This document shows positions 27,512 to 36,019 of a stretch of 64,000 bases of DNA, piece by piece; positions within the stretch are counted from its first letter, which is position 1, and each line of letters starts with the position of its first letter. Location: the NCBI RefSeq assembly GCF_023953965.1, contig NZ_JAMLIX010000001.1:744001-808000 (forward strand), in the 5' to 3' direction. The notes under the pieces were generated by a model that saw nothing but the letters and a program-made list of their open reading frames with translations, was not told where the DNA came from and did not search any database. Source of the DNA: Bosea sp. (in: a-proteobacteria) (lineage in GTDB: Bacteria; Pseudomonadota; Alphaproteobacteria; Rhizobiales; Beijerinckiaceae). The position numbers were made by a program, and so were the translations under genes.

Positions 27512-27542
27512 GCGCCGTCAATCGCCAGGCGATCGACGGCGC
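27512..27542 (-). terminator. Terminator hairpin after the GNAT gene
   Basis: Stem GCGCCGTC/GACGGCGC extended by ATCGC/GCGAT around a CAG loop with one mismatch. On the minus strand it is followed by GATTTTGC, a short T-run. It lies between the GNAT stop and the hss promoter. Confidence 0.6.
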
Positions 27543-27563
27543 GGCGAGCGGGACGGCGAAGGA

Positions 27564-28091
27564 TCAGGCGGCGCGTGCCGCCGCCTCCACGGTTGGAGCG
27601 GTGGCGCCGGTCGCGGTCAGGATGCCGCGCGCGCCGGAAAGCGCGCCTTCGCGCAGCTCGATCGCGAGGAAGCGCTCGCGTTCGACGGGGCCCGGCATGG
27701 CGAGGCTCTGCGTCAGCGCCGCGTCGAAGCCGAAGCGGGCATAATAGGGCGCGTCGCCGACGAGGATGACGGCGCCGTGCCCAAGGCAGGCGGCACGCCG
27801 CAGCGCCTCGCGCATCATCGCCTGGCCCAGCCCCTCGCCCTGCGATGCGGGCGCAACCGCGAGCGGGCCGAGCAGCAGCGCCGGCACGCCGCCGGCTTCC
27901 ACATGCCAGAGGCGCACGGTCGCCAAAAGCGCGCCGTCATGCGTAGCGGCGAGCGAAAGCCCCTCGGCCGGCAGGCGGCCCTCGCGCAGGCGCTCGCTCG
28001 ACTTGGCGGTGCGGCGCTCGCCCAGGCAACGGTCGAGCAGCGCCTCGCGAGCGGGGATGTCGGCGGCGATCTCGTCGCGGATCGTGATCAT
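27564..28091 (-). CDS. GNAT acetyltransferase in the polyamine locus
   Basis: A 175-aa N-acetyltransferase (YhbS-like). The acetyl-CoA loop is seen in LLGPLAVAPASQGEGLGQAMM (positions about 80-99; key Q-G-E-G-L-G), followed by ILVGDAPYYARFGF, typical of YhbS proteins. The start at 28091 follows GGAGG; longer N-terminal frames reach into the odc terminator region. Gene order odc-GNAT-hss is conserved in related bacteria as far as I know, which suggests a polyamine link, but the substrate is not established. Confidence 0.88.
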   Translation of the reverse strand: MITIRDEIAADIPAREALLDRCLGERRTAKSSERLREGRLPAEGLSLAATHDGALLATVRLWHVEAGGVPALLLGPLAVAPASQGEGLGQAMMREALRRAACLGHGAVILVGDAPYYARFGFDAALTQSLAMPGPVERERFLAIELREGALSGARGILTATGATAPTVEAAARAA

Positions 28092-28286
28092 GACGCAAAC
28101 CTCCTGCCGGAGCGCCTCAGCGGGCTCCGGCGCCGCGCGGACGCGGCCACAAACGGATGGGTTGTGTGGAAGGGGGTCCGGCGGGAGCCACGCCCGCGCG
28201 CTCCGTTCTGGAGAGGCGGACGCTCCGCCCGGCTTAGCGCCGGACGGCCTGCTTTCACAGGGCGCTTCGCCGGACCCGATCGGCAT

Positions 28287-28309
28287 CGGGGCGGCGGCAA
28301 GCCGCCCCG
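28287..28309 (-). terminator. Strong hairpin downstream of ornithine decarboxylase
   Basis: A 9-bp GC stem CGGGGCGGC/GCCGCCCCG with loop GGCAA lies 6 bp after the odc stop codon on the minus strand. There is no clear T-tract. It probably ends or stabilises the odc transcript. Confidence 0.5.
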
Positions 28310-28315
28310 GTCACG

Positions 28316-29461
28316 TCAGATGACGTATTGCTTCAGCGGCGGGAAGCCGTTGAAGGCGACGGCCGAATAGGTCGTCGTATAGGCGCCCGTGCCCTCGATC
28401 AGCACCTTGTCGCCGATCTCCAGCGAGAAGGGCAGCATGTACGGGGTCTTCTCGTATAGGACGTCGACCGAGTCGCAGGTCGGGCCGGCGAGCACGCAAG
28501 GAACCGTCGCGTCGCCGTCGCGCTCCGTGCGGATCGGATAGCGGATCGCCTCGTCCATGGTCTCGGCGAGACCGTTGAACTTGCCGATGTCGAGATAGAC
28601 CCAGCGGACCTCGTCCGTTTCGGCCTTCTTCGAGATCAGCACGACCTCCGCCTCGATCAGCCCCGCCTCGCCGACCATGCCGCGGCCCGGCTCGATGATC
28701 GTCTCGGGGAGCTGGTTGCCGAAATGCTTCGACAGCGCCCGGAAGATCGCGTCGCCATAGGAGGGCACGCCCGGAATCGGCTTCAGGTAGCGCGCCGGGA
28801 AGCCGCCGCCGAGATTGACCATCGACAGGCCGATCCCGCGGGTGGCGCATTCCTTGAAGATCGCCGAGGCCGAGGCCAGCGCCGAATCCCAGGCGTTGAC
28901 GTTGGCCTGCTGCGAGCCGACATGGAACGAGATGCCATAGGCGTGAAGGCCCAGACGATGGCCGTGCTCGAGCACGTCCGCGGCCATTTCGGGCACGCAG
29001 CCGAACTTGCGCGAGAGCGGCCAGTCGGCGCCGGCACCGTCGCAGAGGATGCGGCAGAAGATGCGCGCATCCTTCACGCCGGTCCTGTCCGCCGAGCGGG
29101 CGACCTTCTCGACCTCGGCCGTGCAGTCGACGGCGAAGAGGCGCACGCCGAGCTCCATGGCGCGCACGACGTCGCGCTCCTTCTTGATGGTGTTGCCGAA
29201 GGAGATGCGGTCGGCGGTGGCGCCGGCGGCGAGCGCGAGCTCGATCTCGACGACCGAGGCGCAGTCGAAGCAGGAGCCGAGCTTGGCGAGCAGCGCCAGC
29301 ACCTCCGGCGCCGGGTTCGCCTTCACCGCGTAGAAGACACGGGTGTCGGGCAGGGCACGGGCGAAGGCATGATAGTTCGCGCGCACGACCTCGGTGTCGA
29401 TGACGACGCACGGCCCGTCGTCGCGGCGGGTGCGCAGAAACTCACGGATGCGGTCGGTCAT
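28316..29461 (-). CDS. odc: Ornithine/lysine decarboxylase, PLP fold-type III
   Basis: Makes putrescine from ornithine; 381 aa, of the alanine-racemase-fold decarboxylases. The PLP lysine is Lys47 in FYAVKANP. Other landmarks are HVGSQ, LGGGFP, the phosphate-binding EPGRGMVG and the active-site Cys in GPTCDSVD near the C-terminus. The start at 29461 (MTDRIREFL) is used; the open frame continues upstream for 143 codons but runs through the leader and shows no protein-like pattern. The product feeds homospermidine synthase two genes on. A 500-nt upstream region suggests leader-based control. Confidence 0.95.
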   Translation of the reverse strand: MTDRIREFLRTRRDDGPCVVIDTEVVRANYHAFARALPDTRVFYAVKANPAPEVLALLAKLGSCFDCASVVEIELALAAGATADRISFGNTIKKERDVVRAMELGVRLFAVDCTAEVEKVARSADRTGVKDARIFCRILCDGAGADWPLSRKFGCVPEMAADVLEHGHRLGLHAYGISFHVGSQQANVNAWDSALASASAIFKECATRGIGLSMVNLGGGFPARYLKPIPGVPSYGDAIFRALSKHFGNQLPETIIEPGRGMVGEAGLIEAEVVLISKKAETDEVRWVYLDIGKFNGLAETMDEAIRYPIRTERDGDATVPCVLAGPTCDSVDVLYEKTPYMLPFSLEIGDKVLIEGTGAYTTTYSAVAFNGFPPLKQYVI

Positions 29462-30014
29462 GAGACACGACTCCCCTGCGACGCAAGCGGCGTCGATGCG
29501 ATGTATCGCCGGATGAGACGTCGCTATCGCGCGGCGCTGTGGAGACGCCGGGCTACAGCGGACGAACCGTCCGGACCCGAAACACCGTTCGCTTGGGGAA
29601 GACCCCGCACGGCCGGCAATGATGGACAAGCCTCTTCGGTGCCGGCCTGTGGAAAGCCGGCGAGACCAAAAAAGCCCGCTCCGTCGTTGCTTTAAGCTGC
29701 GTCCCCCGTGGAGATTCGGGGTTCGCCGGTTTCGCCTCCGGCTGCCGGTCTGTGTCGGGGAGCAGCCTCCTCGCGGAGACTGGGAAGCGTGATTTGAGGG
29801 ATATCCATCCCCTCCATCCGTCTTCCGACCCCTGGCGGCTGTCCGGCCTCTTGTCCGGATGCCCACCGACCGGCACGCGGCCACAGGCACGTGCGAATTG
29901 GGTGAACGCGATATACGGACGCTCGCCCCGGATCACAAGTGTTTTCTGGACCCGGAGCCGCATTTTTTTATGAGAGCGGCCGGCAGCGGAAAATCACCGG
30001 ATTCGCTTGGCCGG
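29462..30014 (-). promoter_or_regulatory. Long leader region of ornithine decarboxylase, speF-motif candidate
   Basis: About 550 bp without a convincing gene precede odc. Read on the minus strand it holds several hairpins, for example GCCGGC/GCCGGC around a 9-base loop (29641-29661) and CGGAC/GTCCG around GAACC (29559-29573). It also holds a 136-codon open frame (29553-29963) whose first part (MRLRVQKTLVIRGERPY) could be a leader peptide. Alphaproteobacteria carry a conserved 'speF' RNA motif at this position, but I cannot match its consensus by eye, so this is a positional inference. Confidence 0.4.
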
Positions 30015-30632
30015 CTATGGAGTTAGATCAGGCTGCCCTCCGGCGTCGTTGCGCGCGCAGCGACGCCGGGACGGCGGGCTTGAAGCAGGCTCAGGCGCGC
30101 CTCTCGCAGAAGCGGTTCGGTTGCCGAAGGGGTCGGGAACCTGGAGGGTGCGCCCGCCCGGCCCGTCCTCCTCGATGCCCGGGCGTGAATAGGGATAGCG
30201 CTTGCCGAGGAGCTCGGCCTGGAGCGCGTCGATCCCCTCCATCCAGACGAAGACGGTCGAGCCGGGGCTGGCGTCGCCGTGATGCTCGGAGAGATGGAGC
30301 TGCAGGCCGGAGCGCGAGACCTGCATGTAGAGCGGCATGCCCGGCCCGAAGCGATGGTCCCAGTCCAGCCCGAAGCCGAGAAAGTCGCGATAGAACTCCT
30401 TCGCCTTGGCCTCGTCGAAGATCCGCAGGACGGGGATGCCCATCTGCAGGCGCACCGCCTCGCCCTCCGGCGCAGCCTTGCCGATCCTCGCCGCCAGCAC
30501 GTTCCAGTCGTCGCAGCCGAGCTGGCGCGCCACGATCTCGAGGGTTTCGGCGTGGGAGAGCGGCACCTGCCTTGCGGCCATGGCCTCGCGCAGGCTTTTC
30601 GCCATCAGCTTCGCATCGCGGAAATCGCGCAT
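30015..30632 (-). CDS. VOC/glyoxalase-superfamily protein with an apparent C-terminal frameshift
   Basis: A 205-aa reading frame. Residues 1-55 form a helical N-terminal domain (AKSLREAMAARQVPLSHAETLEIVA, key S-H-A-E-x-L-E) often found fused to a glyoxalase domain. Residues 60-170 form the VOC domain (IPVLRIFDEAKAKEFYRDFLGF ... VPDPFGNR). After PDPFGNR the frame continues in low-complexity sequence (TASARGAPEPASS...), whereas the neighbouring frame reads RFCERRA then stop at 30091, the ending expected for this family. One base appears lost or gained at about 30111-30125. Function is unknown; glyoxalase or bleomycin-resistance-like binding are possible. Confidence 0.8.
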   Translation of the reverse strand: MRDFRDAKLMAKSLREAMAARQVPLSHAETLEIVARQLGCDDWNVLAARIGKAAPEGEAVRLQMGIPVLRIFDEAKAKEFYRDFLGFGLDWDHRFGPGMPLYMQVSRSGLQLHLSEHHGDASPGSTVFVWMEGIDALQAELLGKRYPYSRPGIEEDGPGGRTLQVPDPFGNRTASARGAPEPASSPPSRRRCARNDAGGQPDLTP

Positions 30633-30906
30633 CGTCGTGATCCTTTTCGCTCGGGACGGTGGGATCGGGGCTCGCCTTGCCGATATTACGTCCACGGGTC
30701 GATCGGGATCGGGACAGGGACTTCTTTAAAGATGCGTTCACCTTGCCCTTAGGGGCGCGAGCGGCCGGCCGCATCCGGCCGATGGCGAAGGTTGCGGGAT
30801 GTTCATCTCCTGTCAATGGCGCCTGCCCTAGACCGGCCTCATTCGATGGCGTTAAGTCACGCTCGCCGCGGCTATTTCGCGGCTTGCGAGGGAAGACGGA
30901 CCAGGC

Positions 30907-32517
30907 ATGACCACGACAGACCGCCGCCGCGTCCTGGGCGGAGTTTCAGCCGCGTTGTGCCTCTCGGCGGCGCCCTCCGTCCTGCTCGCCCAGCAACCGA
31001 AGCCGCCAGGGCCTCCTCCGGCGCCACCGGCACCGCAAAACGCCGCGCCGCAGCCCAAATTCGGCTTCGAGGACGTGCAGCGACGCGCCCGCGAGATCGC
31101 CGCCGTGCCCTATGAGCCGATCGCGCCCCTGCCGGAGGCTCTGGCCAAGCTCGACTTCGATTCCTGGCGCGACATCCGCTTCCGGCCCGACAAGGCGCTG
31201 CTGGCGCAGAACGGCTCGCTCTTCCGCATGCAGATGTTCCATCCGGGCTTCCTCTTCACCCGGCCGGTCACGGTGAACGTCGTGCGCGACGGCGTGCCGA
31301 CGCCGGTTCCCTATGCGGCGAACCTGTTCGACTACGGCAAGGTCAAGTTCGACAAGCCGCTGCCGGTCAATCTCGGCTTCGCCGGCTTCAGGCTGCACTA
31401 CCCGCTCAACGACCCGCGCGTCTTCGACGAGCTGATCTCCTTCATCGGCGCGAGCTATTTCCGCGTGCTCGGGCGTGGCCAGCATTACGGGCTCTCGGCG
31501 CGGGGGCTTGCCCTCGGCGCCGGCACGGCGGGCGAGGAGTTCCCGGTCTTCCGCGAATTCTGGGTCGAGGCGCCGGCGGCCGGCGCCGAGCGCATCGTCA
31601 TCCACACCCTGCTCGATTCGGCCACGGTGACCGGCGCCTATCGCTTCACCATCTATCCCGACCACGACACCGTCGTGGAGGTCGCGGCAACGCTCTATCC
31701 ACGCACAGCCGTCGAGAAGCTCGGGCTCGCACCGCTGACCTCGATGTTCTTCACCGGCGAGAACGACCGCCGTTTCTTCGACGATTTCCGCAGCGAGCTG
31801 CATGATTCGGACGGTTTGATGATCCATTCCGGCAGCGGCGAATGGATCTGGCGCCCCTTGCGCAACCCGAGGCAGCAGGCCGTCTCCTCCTTCGTCGAGC
31901 ACAATCCGCGCGGCTTCGGCCTGATGCAGCGCGACCGCGCCTTCGAGCACTATCAGGACCTCGACCTCGCCTATGAGCGCAGGCCCTCCTACTGGATCGA
32001 GCCGCAGGGCGACTGGGGCGAGGGCGTCGTCGAGCTGATCGAGATGGCGACCAGCGACGAGACCAACGACAACATCGTCGCGCTCTGGGCTCCGAAGACG
32101 CCGCTGGAGCCCGGCAAGGAATTCTCCTTCGGCTATCGGCTGACCGCGATGCTCGATTCGAGCGACCTCCACCCCGGCGGGCGCGTGATCAACACCTATC
32201 AGGCCAAGCCCAAGGCGCTGGGCTCGGGCGAGCCGGTGACGGCGGGCTCGCGCCGCTTCATCGTCGATTTCGCCGGCGGCGACCTCGACTACCATCTGAA
32301 GCAGCCGGAGAAGGTCGAGATCGTGCCCTCGATCGCCTATGGCCGGATCGACCGTGCCTTCATCGTGCCCAATCGCAAGACCGAGGGTTTCCGCGCCTTC
32401 ATCGACATCGTGGTCGAGCCCGGCCAGCTCGCCGAGATGCGCGCCTTCCTCAGGAGCGGCGGCAAGGCGCTGACCGAAACCTGGAGCTATCCCTGGCGCG
32501 CCGACGCGCAAGAGTGA
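30907..32517 (+). CDS. Glucan biosynthesis protein, OpgG/OpgD family (second copy), Tat-exported
   Basis: A 536-aa MdoG-family protein, paralogous to that at 3815-5449. The N-terminus DRRRVLGGVSAAL is a twin-arginine signal, followed by a Pro/Ala-rich linker (about residues 35-50) and the mature domain starting FGFEDVQRRAREIAAVPYEP. It shares DSDGLMIHSGSGEWIWRPLRNP and NPRGFGLMQRDRAFEHYQ with the family. The ATG at 30907 is clear. No glucosyltransferase (opgH) gene adjoins, so it acts with enzymes encoded elsewhere. Confidence 0.93.
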   Translation: MTTTDRRRVLGGVSAALCLSAAPSVLLAQQPKPPGPPPAPPAPQNAAPQPKFGFEDVQRRAREIAAVPYEPIAPLPEALAKLDFDSWRDIRFRPDKALLAQNGSLFRMQMFHPGFLFTRPVTVNVVRDGVPTPVPYAANLFDYGKVKFDKPLPVNLGFAGFRLHYPLNDPRVFDELISFIGASYFRVLGRGQHYGLSARGLALGAGTAGEEFPVFREFWVEAPAAGAERIVIHTLLDSATVTGAYRFTIYPDHDTVVEVAATLYPRTAVEKLGLAPLTSMFFTGENDRRFFDDFRSELHDSDGLMIHSGSGEWIWRPLRNPRQQAVSSFVEHNPRGFGLMQRDRAFEHYQDLDLAYERRPSYWIEPQGDWGEGVVELIEMATSDETNDNIVALWAPKTPLEPGKEFSFGYRLTAMLDSSDLHPGGRVINTYQAKPKALGSGEPVTAGSRRFIVDFAGGDLDYHLKQPEKVEIVPSIAYGRIDRAFIVPNRKTEGFRAFIDIVVEPGQLAEMRAFLRSGGKALTETWSYPWRADAQE

Positions 32518-32534
32518 CCGAAGGAGCCTGCACC

Positions 32535-32807
32535 ATGGACGTCGTCGACAACGCCGGAGGCAACCGTTTCGAACTGCCGCTCGACGGGGGCACCGCCTTC
32601 GTCGACTATCGGCGCGACGGCGGCCGGCTCGTGCTGGACCATACCGAGGTTCCGGCGCAGTTCGCCGGGCAGGGCGTCGGCTCGCGGCTGGCGAAGGGCG
32701 TCTTCGAACAGCTCAGGGCGAGCGGGCGCAAGGCCGAAATCCGCTGCGAGTTCCTGCAGGGCTGGATCGCGAAGCATCCCGAATACGGCGACGTGGTCGA
32801 GGGCTGA
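32535..32807 (+). CDS. Small GNAT-like acetyltransferase (COG2388 type)
   Basis: A 90-aa single-domain protein. VDYRRDGGRLVLDHTEVP and FAGQGVGSRLAKGVFE match the short acetyltransferase family in which the acetyl-CoA loop is Q-G-x-G. The ATG at 32535 follows AAGGAG by 8 bp; a GTG at 32514 is less likely because it overlaps the previous stop. It is 17 bp downstream of the glucan gene, so it may be co-transcribed. Substrate unknown. Confidence 0.85.
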   Translation: MDVVDNAGGNRFELPLDGGTAFVDYRRDGGRLVLDHTEVPAQFAGQGVGSRLAKGVFEQLRASGRKAEIRCEFLQGWIAKHPEYGDVVEG

Positions 32808-32810
32808 ACG

Positions 32811-33266
32811 TCAGGAAGCCTTGCGTCCGCTGCGACGCGCCGGCGGCTTCTTGCGGCCATAGAGCTCGAGGCGATGGCGGACGAGCTCATAGCCGAGCTC
32901 GGCCGCGATCCGCCGCTGCAGCTCCTCGATCGCGTCCGAGGAGAACTCGATCACCGCGCCCGAATCGACGTCGATCAGGTGGTCGTGATGCTCCTGGTCG
33001 GCGTGCTCGTAGCGCGAGATGCCGTCCTCGAAGGCGTGGCGCTCGATGGCGCCCTGCGATTCGAGCACCTTCATCGTCCGGTAGACGGTCGAGAGCGACA
33101 GCGTCGGATCGAGCGCGAAGGCGCGGGTGAAGATCCCCTTCGCATCGGGGTGGTCGTCGGCCTCGGCCAGCACGCGCAGGATCAGCCGCCGCTGCTGCGT
33201 CATGCGCAGGCCGGCCCCCTTCAGCTGGCTCTCGAAAATGGCGATGCGCCGGTCGGTCTCGCTCAT
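32811..33266 (-). CDS. Fur-family regulator, Fur/Mur type
   Basis: A 151-aa metal-responsive repressor. The N-terminal winged helix (LRMTQQRRLILRVL, STVYRTMKVLESQG, about residues 22-70) is followed by the dimerisation domain with YEHADQEHHDHLIDVDSG and the C-terminal ELGYELVRHRLELYG. It lacks the CxxC pairs of Zur and of typical Fur, and the HHH segment of Irr, which fits the rhizobial Fur/Mur branch that senses manganese or iron. The start at 33266 (MSETDRR) is used. It converges on the small GNAT with 3 bp between. Confidence 0.9.
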   Translation of the reverse strand: MSETDRRIAIFESQLKGAGLRMTQQRRLILRVLAEADDHPDAKGIFTRAFALDPTLSLSTVYRTMKVLESQGAIERHAFEDGISRYEHADQEHHDHLIDVDSGAVIEFSSDAIEELQRRIAAELGYELVRHRLELYGRKKPPARRSGRKAS

Positions 33267-33295
33267 GCCCTGCCATAGCAATGCCGGCGCGTGAT

Positions 33296-33368
33296 TGCAA
33301 AAACCGCTAGATGAAAATAACTCTCATTTGCATGATTATTGCTAATAAGACTTCATCGCAATAAATCA
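33296..33368 (-). promoter_or_regulatory. AT-rich promoter/operator region of the Fur/Mur gene
   Basis: This about 70-bp stretch is far more AT-rich than its surroundings and lies directly upstream of the fur-like gene. It contains CTCATTTGCATGATTATTGC, with GCA/TGC ends, and nearby AATGAGAGTTATTTTCAT on the minus strand, which resembles AT-rich Fur-family boxes. Autoregulation is plausible but the exact site cannot be defined by eye. Confidence 0.4.
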
Positions 33369-33395
33369 GGCACCCGCAGTGCCACCCCGATCCCG

Positions 33396-34388
33396 CTATG
33401 CCCGCAGATCCGCCGCGAGCTCCGCCACCAGCGTGTAGGAGCGCTTGCGCTTCTCATGGTCGAAGATCGGCGCCGTGATCATGATCTCGTCGGCGCCGGT
33501 CTCGTGGATGAAAGCGCGGAGCGCGCGCTTCAGCGTCGCCGGCGAGCCGATGAAGGCATAGCGCAGCATCTGCGCGACATGCGCCTTCTCGGCCGGCGAC
33601 CAGTAGCCCTCGATATCGTCGATCGGCGGCTGCAGCTTGCCGCGCCGGCCGCGCACCATGCCGACGAAACGCTGCTGCAGGGAGGTCGCGAGATAGCGCG
33701 CCTCCTCGTCCGTCTCGGCGGCGACGACGTTGATGCCCGGCATCGCATAGGGCGCCGCGAGCTGCGCCGACGGCTTGAAGCGCGCGCGATAGACCGAAAG
33801 CGCCTGCATCAGCGCGTCCGGCGCGAAATGCGAGGCGAAGCTGTAGGGCAGGCCGAGCTCGGCTGCGAGTTGCGCCCCGAACAGGCTCGACCCGAGGATC
33901 CAGAGCGGGACGTTCAGCCCCTCTCCCGGCACGGCGCGGATCGCCTGGTCGGGCGCAGCAGGCGCGAACAGCGCCTGGAGTTCGAGCACGTCCTGGGGGA
34001 AGCTGTCGGCCGCCATCGGGCTGCGGCGCAGCGCCCTCAGCGTCAGCTGGTCGGTGCCCGGCGCGCGGCCGAGGCCGAGGTCGATGCGCCCGGGGAAGAG
34101 CGCCTCCAGCGTGCCGAACTGCTCGGCGATGATGAGCGGCGCGTGGTTCGGCAGCATGATGCCGCCGGCGCCGATCCGCATCGTCGTCGTCGCGGCGGCG
34201 AGCCGGCCGATCACCACCGAGGTCGCGGCCGAGGCGATGCCGACCATGTTGTGATGCTCGGCCACCCAGTAGCGCGTGAAGCCGAGCGCCTCGGCATGGC
34301 GGACGAGATCGATCGATTTCATGAGCGCGTCGCGCGGCCCCTCCCCTTCGACGACGGGGACGAGATCGAGAATGGAGAGCGCGACCAT
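33396..34388 (-). CDS. LLM-class flavin-dependent oxidoreductase (bacterial luciferase-like)
   Basis: A 330-aa luciferase-like monooxygenase-type protein. It begins LSILDLVPVVEGEGP and has the family segments RYWVAEHHNM (about 40-49), RIGAGGIMLPNHAPL, EALFPGRIDLGLGRAPGTD and VPLWILGSS, typical of the YhbW-like LLM group. The ATG at 34388 gives the normal family start. Physiological substrate is not known for this group. Confidence 0.93.
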   Translation of the reverse strand: MVALSILDLVPVVEGEGPRDALMKSIDLVRHAEALGFTRYWVAEHHNMVGIASAATSVVIGRLAAATTTMRIGAGGIMLPNHAPLIIAEQFGTLEALFPGRIDLGLGRAPGTDQLTLRALRRSPMAADSFPQDVLELQALFAPAAPDQAIRAVPGEGLNVPLWILGSSLFGAQLAAELGLPYSFASHFAPDALMQALSVYRARFKPSAQLAAPYAMPGINVVAAETDEEARYLATSLQQRFVGMVRGRRGKLQPPIDDIEGYWSPAEKAHVAQMLRYAFIGSPATLKRALRAFIHETGADEIMITAPIFDHEKRKRSYTLVAELAADLRA

Positions 34389-34574
34389 GGCGGCCCCTGC
34401 TGGCTTCGAGCCGGCGAATGCCGGCGGGATGACGTCGCCTCACCAGATGGGGGAGCGCGCCCGCCGGGTCCAGAGGCCGCGGGCTTCAGCATGGCATGCG
34501 CTGGCGTTCTGGCGGAACGGCGAAGGCGCTGCCGCGTTCATCGCGCAAGCCCACCGACCGCGAAAGGAACGGCC

Positions 34575-34772
34575 ATGACGACAACCGCCAATCCGGCCAG
34601 GGAAAGCCTGCGCAAGGAGCAGAAGGAGCAGCGCAAGGCCGCGCGCGAGCAGGGCAAGGACGCCAAGCTCGACGAGGCCCTGAAGGAGACGTTTCCGGCG
34701 AGCGACCCGATCGCGGCGCAGACGCCGATCAAGCCCGGTGCCAAAACGAAGAAGCCGGCTCAATCGCGCTGA
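34575..34772 (+). CDS. Small Lys/Ala-rich conserved hypothetical protein
   Basis: A 65-aa hydrophilic protein: a Lys/Glu-rich helix (ESLRKEQKEQRKAAREQGKD, about residues 10-29) followed by LDEALKETFPASDPIA and a basic tail. The KETFPASDPI motif occurs in small proteins of many alphaproteobacteria; function is unknown to me. The ATG at 34575 follows AAAGGAAC. Its last 13 bp overlap the 3' end of convergent serA. Confidence 0.7.
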   Translation: MTTTANPARESLRKEQKEQRKAAREQGKDAKLDEALKETFPASDPIAAQTPIKPGAKTKKPAQSR

Positions 34773-36019
34773 TAGAGCAGCCGGGCGCGGATCGTCCCCT
34801 CGAGGGCGCGGATCTCGCGCAGGATCGCGCGCGCATCGGCGCCCGAGACGCCGTCGGCATCGACCACGACATAGCCGACCTCGCCGTCGGTCTGGTAGTT
34901 CTGCGCGGCGATGTTGACCTGCCGGCTGGCGAAGACGTCGTTGAGGCGGCGCAGCATGCCCGGCACGTTGCGCTGGACATGGATGAAGCGCGTGCCGACG
35001 GATCGCGCCGGGAGCTGGACCTGCGGGAAGTTGACCGCGCCCACCGTCGAGCCGACATCGGAATAATCGACGAGCTTGCGGGCGACCTCGGCGCCGATGC
35101 GCTCCTGCGCCTCCTCGGTCGAGCCGCCGACATGCGGCGTCAGGATGACGTTGGGCAAGCCCTGGAGCGGGGAGGCGAAGCGTTCGGCGTTGGAGGCCGG
35201 CTCGACCGGGAAGACGTCGATCGCCGCGCCCGCCAGATGGCCGCTCTTCAGCGCCGCCGCGAGCGCCTCGAGATCGACGACGGTTCCGCGCGAATTGTTG
35301 ATGAGACAGGCGCCCGGCTTCATCGCGGCGATCTCGGCCGCGCCGATCATGCCCGCCGTCTGCGGCGTCTCGGGCACATGCAGCGAGACGACGTCGGCGG
35401 CGCCGAGCAGGGCCCGGAGGCTCGCCGCCGGCTCGGTGTTGCCGTGGCGAAGGCGATCGGTGTGGTCGTGATAGATCACGCGCATGCCCATCGCCTCGGC
35501 GAGCGTCGAGAGCTGGCTGCCGATATTGCCGTAGCCGACGATGCCGAGCGTCTTGCCGCGCACCTCGTAGGAGCCAACGGCGGATTTGTCCCAGCCGCCG
35601 TCATGGGCGGCGCGCGAGCGGTCCGGGATCCGCCTGAGCAGCATGACGATCTCGCCGATGGTGAGCTCGGCGACGCTGCGGGTGTTCGAGAAGGGCGCGT
35701 TGAACACCGGCACGCCGCGCTGGCGCGCCGCTTCCAGATCGACCTGGTTGGTGCCGACCGAGAAGCAGCCGACGGCGAAGAGCCGGTCGGCCGCCGCCAG
35801 CACCTCGGCCGTCAGTTGCGTGCGCGAACGGATGCCGAGCACGTGCACGCCCTGGAGCGCCTTGACGAGCCCGTCGCCGCCCAGCGCCTTCGGCAGCCTT
35901 TCGAGCTGGCTATAGCCGGCCCGTTCGAGCAATTCTACGGCGGAATCGTTGATGCCTTCCAGCAGCAGGACCTTGATGCGGTCCTTGGGAAGGGAGAGGC
36001 GGTCGCTGGCGGTGGTCAT
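34760..36019 (-). CDS. serA: D-3-phosphoglycerate dehydrogenase
   Basis: First step of serine synthesis, oxidising 3-phosphoglycerate with NAD+; 419 aa. It is the E. coli-like form: substrate-binding start, CFSVGTNQVDL, nucleotide-binding GIVGYGNIGSQL (about residues 158-169), catalytic Arg in INNSRGTVVD, Glu, and His in TPHVGGSTEEAQ, then a C-terminal ACT regulatory domain (about 345-418) that usually binds serine. The start at 36019 is supported by TGTCGGGAG-rich sequence only weakly. A possible 2-hydroxyglutarate side activity is a family trait. Confidence 0.95.
   Translation of the reverse strand: MTTASDRLSLPKDRIKVLLLEGINDSAVELLERAGYSQLERLPKALGGDGLVKALQGVHVLGIRSRTQLTAEVLAAADRLFAVGCFSVGTNQVDLEAARQRGVPVFNAPFSNTRSVAELTIGEIVMLLRRIPDRSRAAHDGGWDKSAVGSYEVRGKTLGIVGYGNIGSQLSTLAEAMGMRVIYHDHTDRLRHGNTEPAASLRALLGAADVVSLHVPETPQTAGMIGAAEIAAMKPGACLINNSRGTVVDLEALAAALKSGHLAGAAIDVFPVEPASNAERFASPLQGLPNVILTPHVGGSTEEAQERIGAEVARKLVDYSDVGSTVGAVNFPQVQLPARSVGTRFIHVQRNVPGMLRRLNDVFASRQVNIAAQNYQTDGEVGYVVVDADGVSGADARAILREIRALEGTIRARLLYQRD

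Noticed and set aside
29690..29720. Rho-independent terminator inside the odc leader
   Set aside because: A T-run (GGGCTTTTTT on the minus strand) is present, but the bases before it do not form a GC stem with upstream sequence that I could pair.
28316..29890. Longer 524-aa version of ornithine decarboxylase
   Set aside because: The extra 143 codons lie in the leader and have no similarity to the decarboxylase fold; the normal family start is at 29461.
29553..29963. 136-codon frame upstream of odc taken as a protein gene
   Set aside because: No recognisable domain and it lies in a hairpin-rich leader; only its first part was considered as a leader peptide.
32811..33266. Fur-family gene as the Zur repressor of the znu operon
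   Set aside because: Its metal-site region (HHDHLIDVDSG) lacks the Cys pairs of Zur and matches the Fur/Mur branch.
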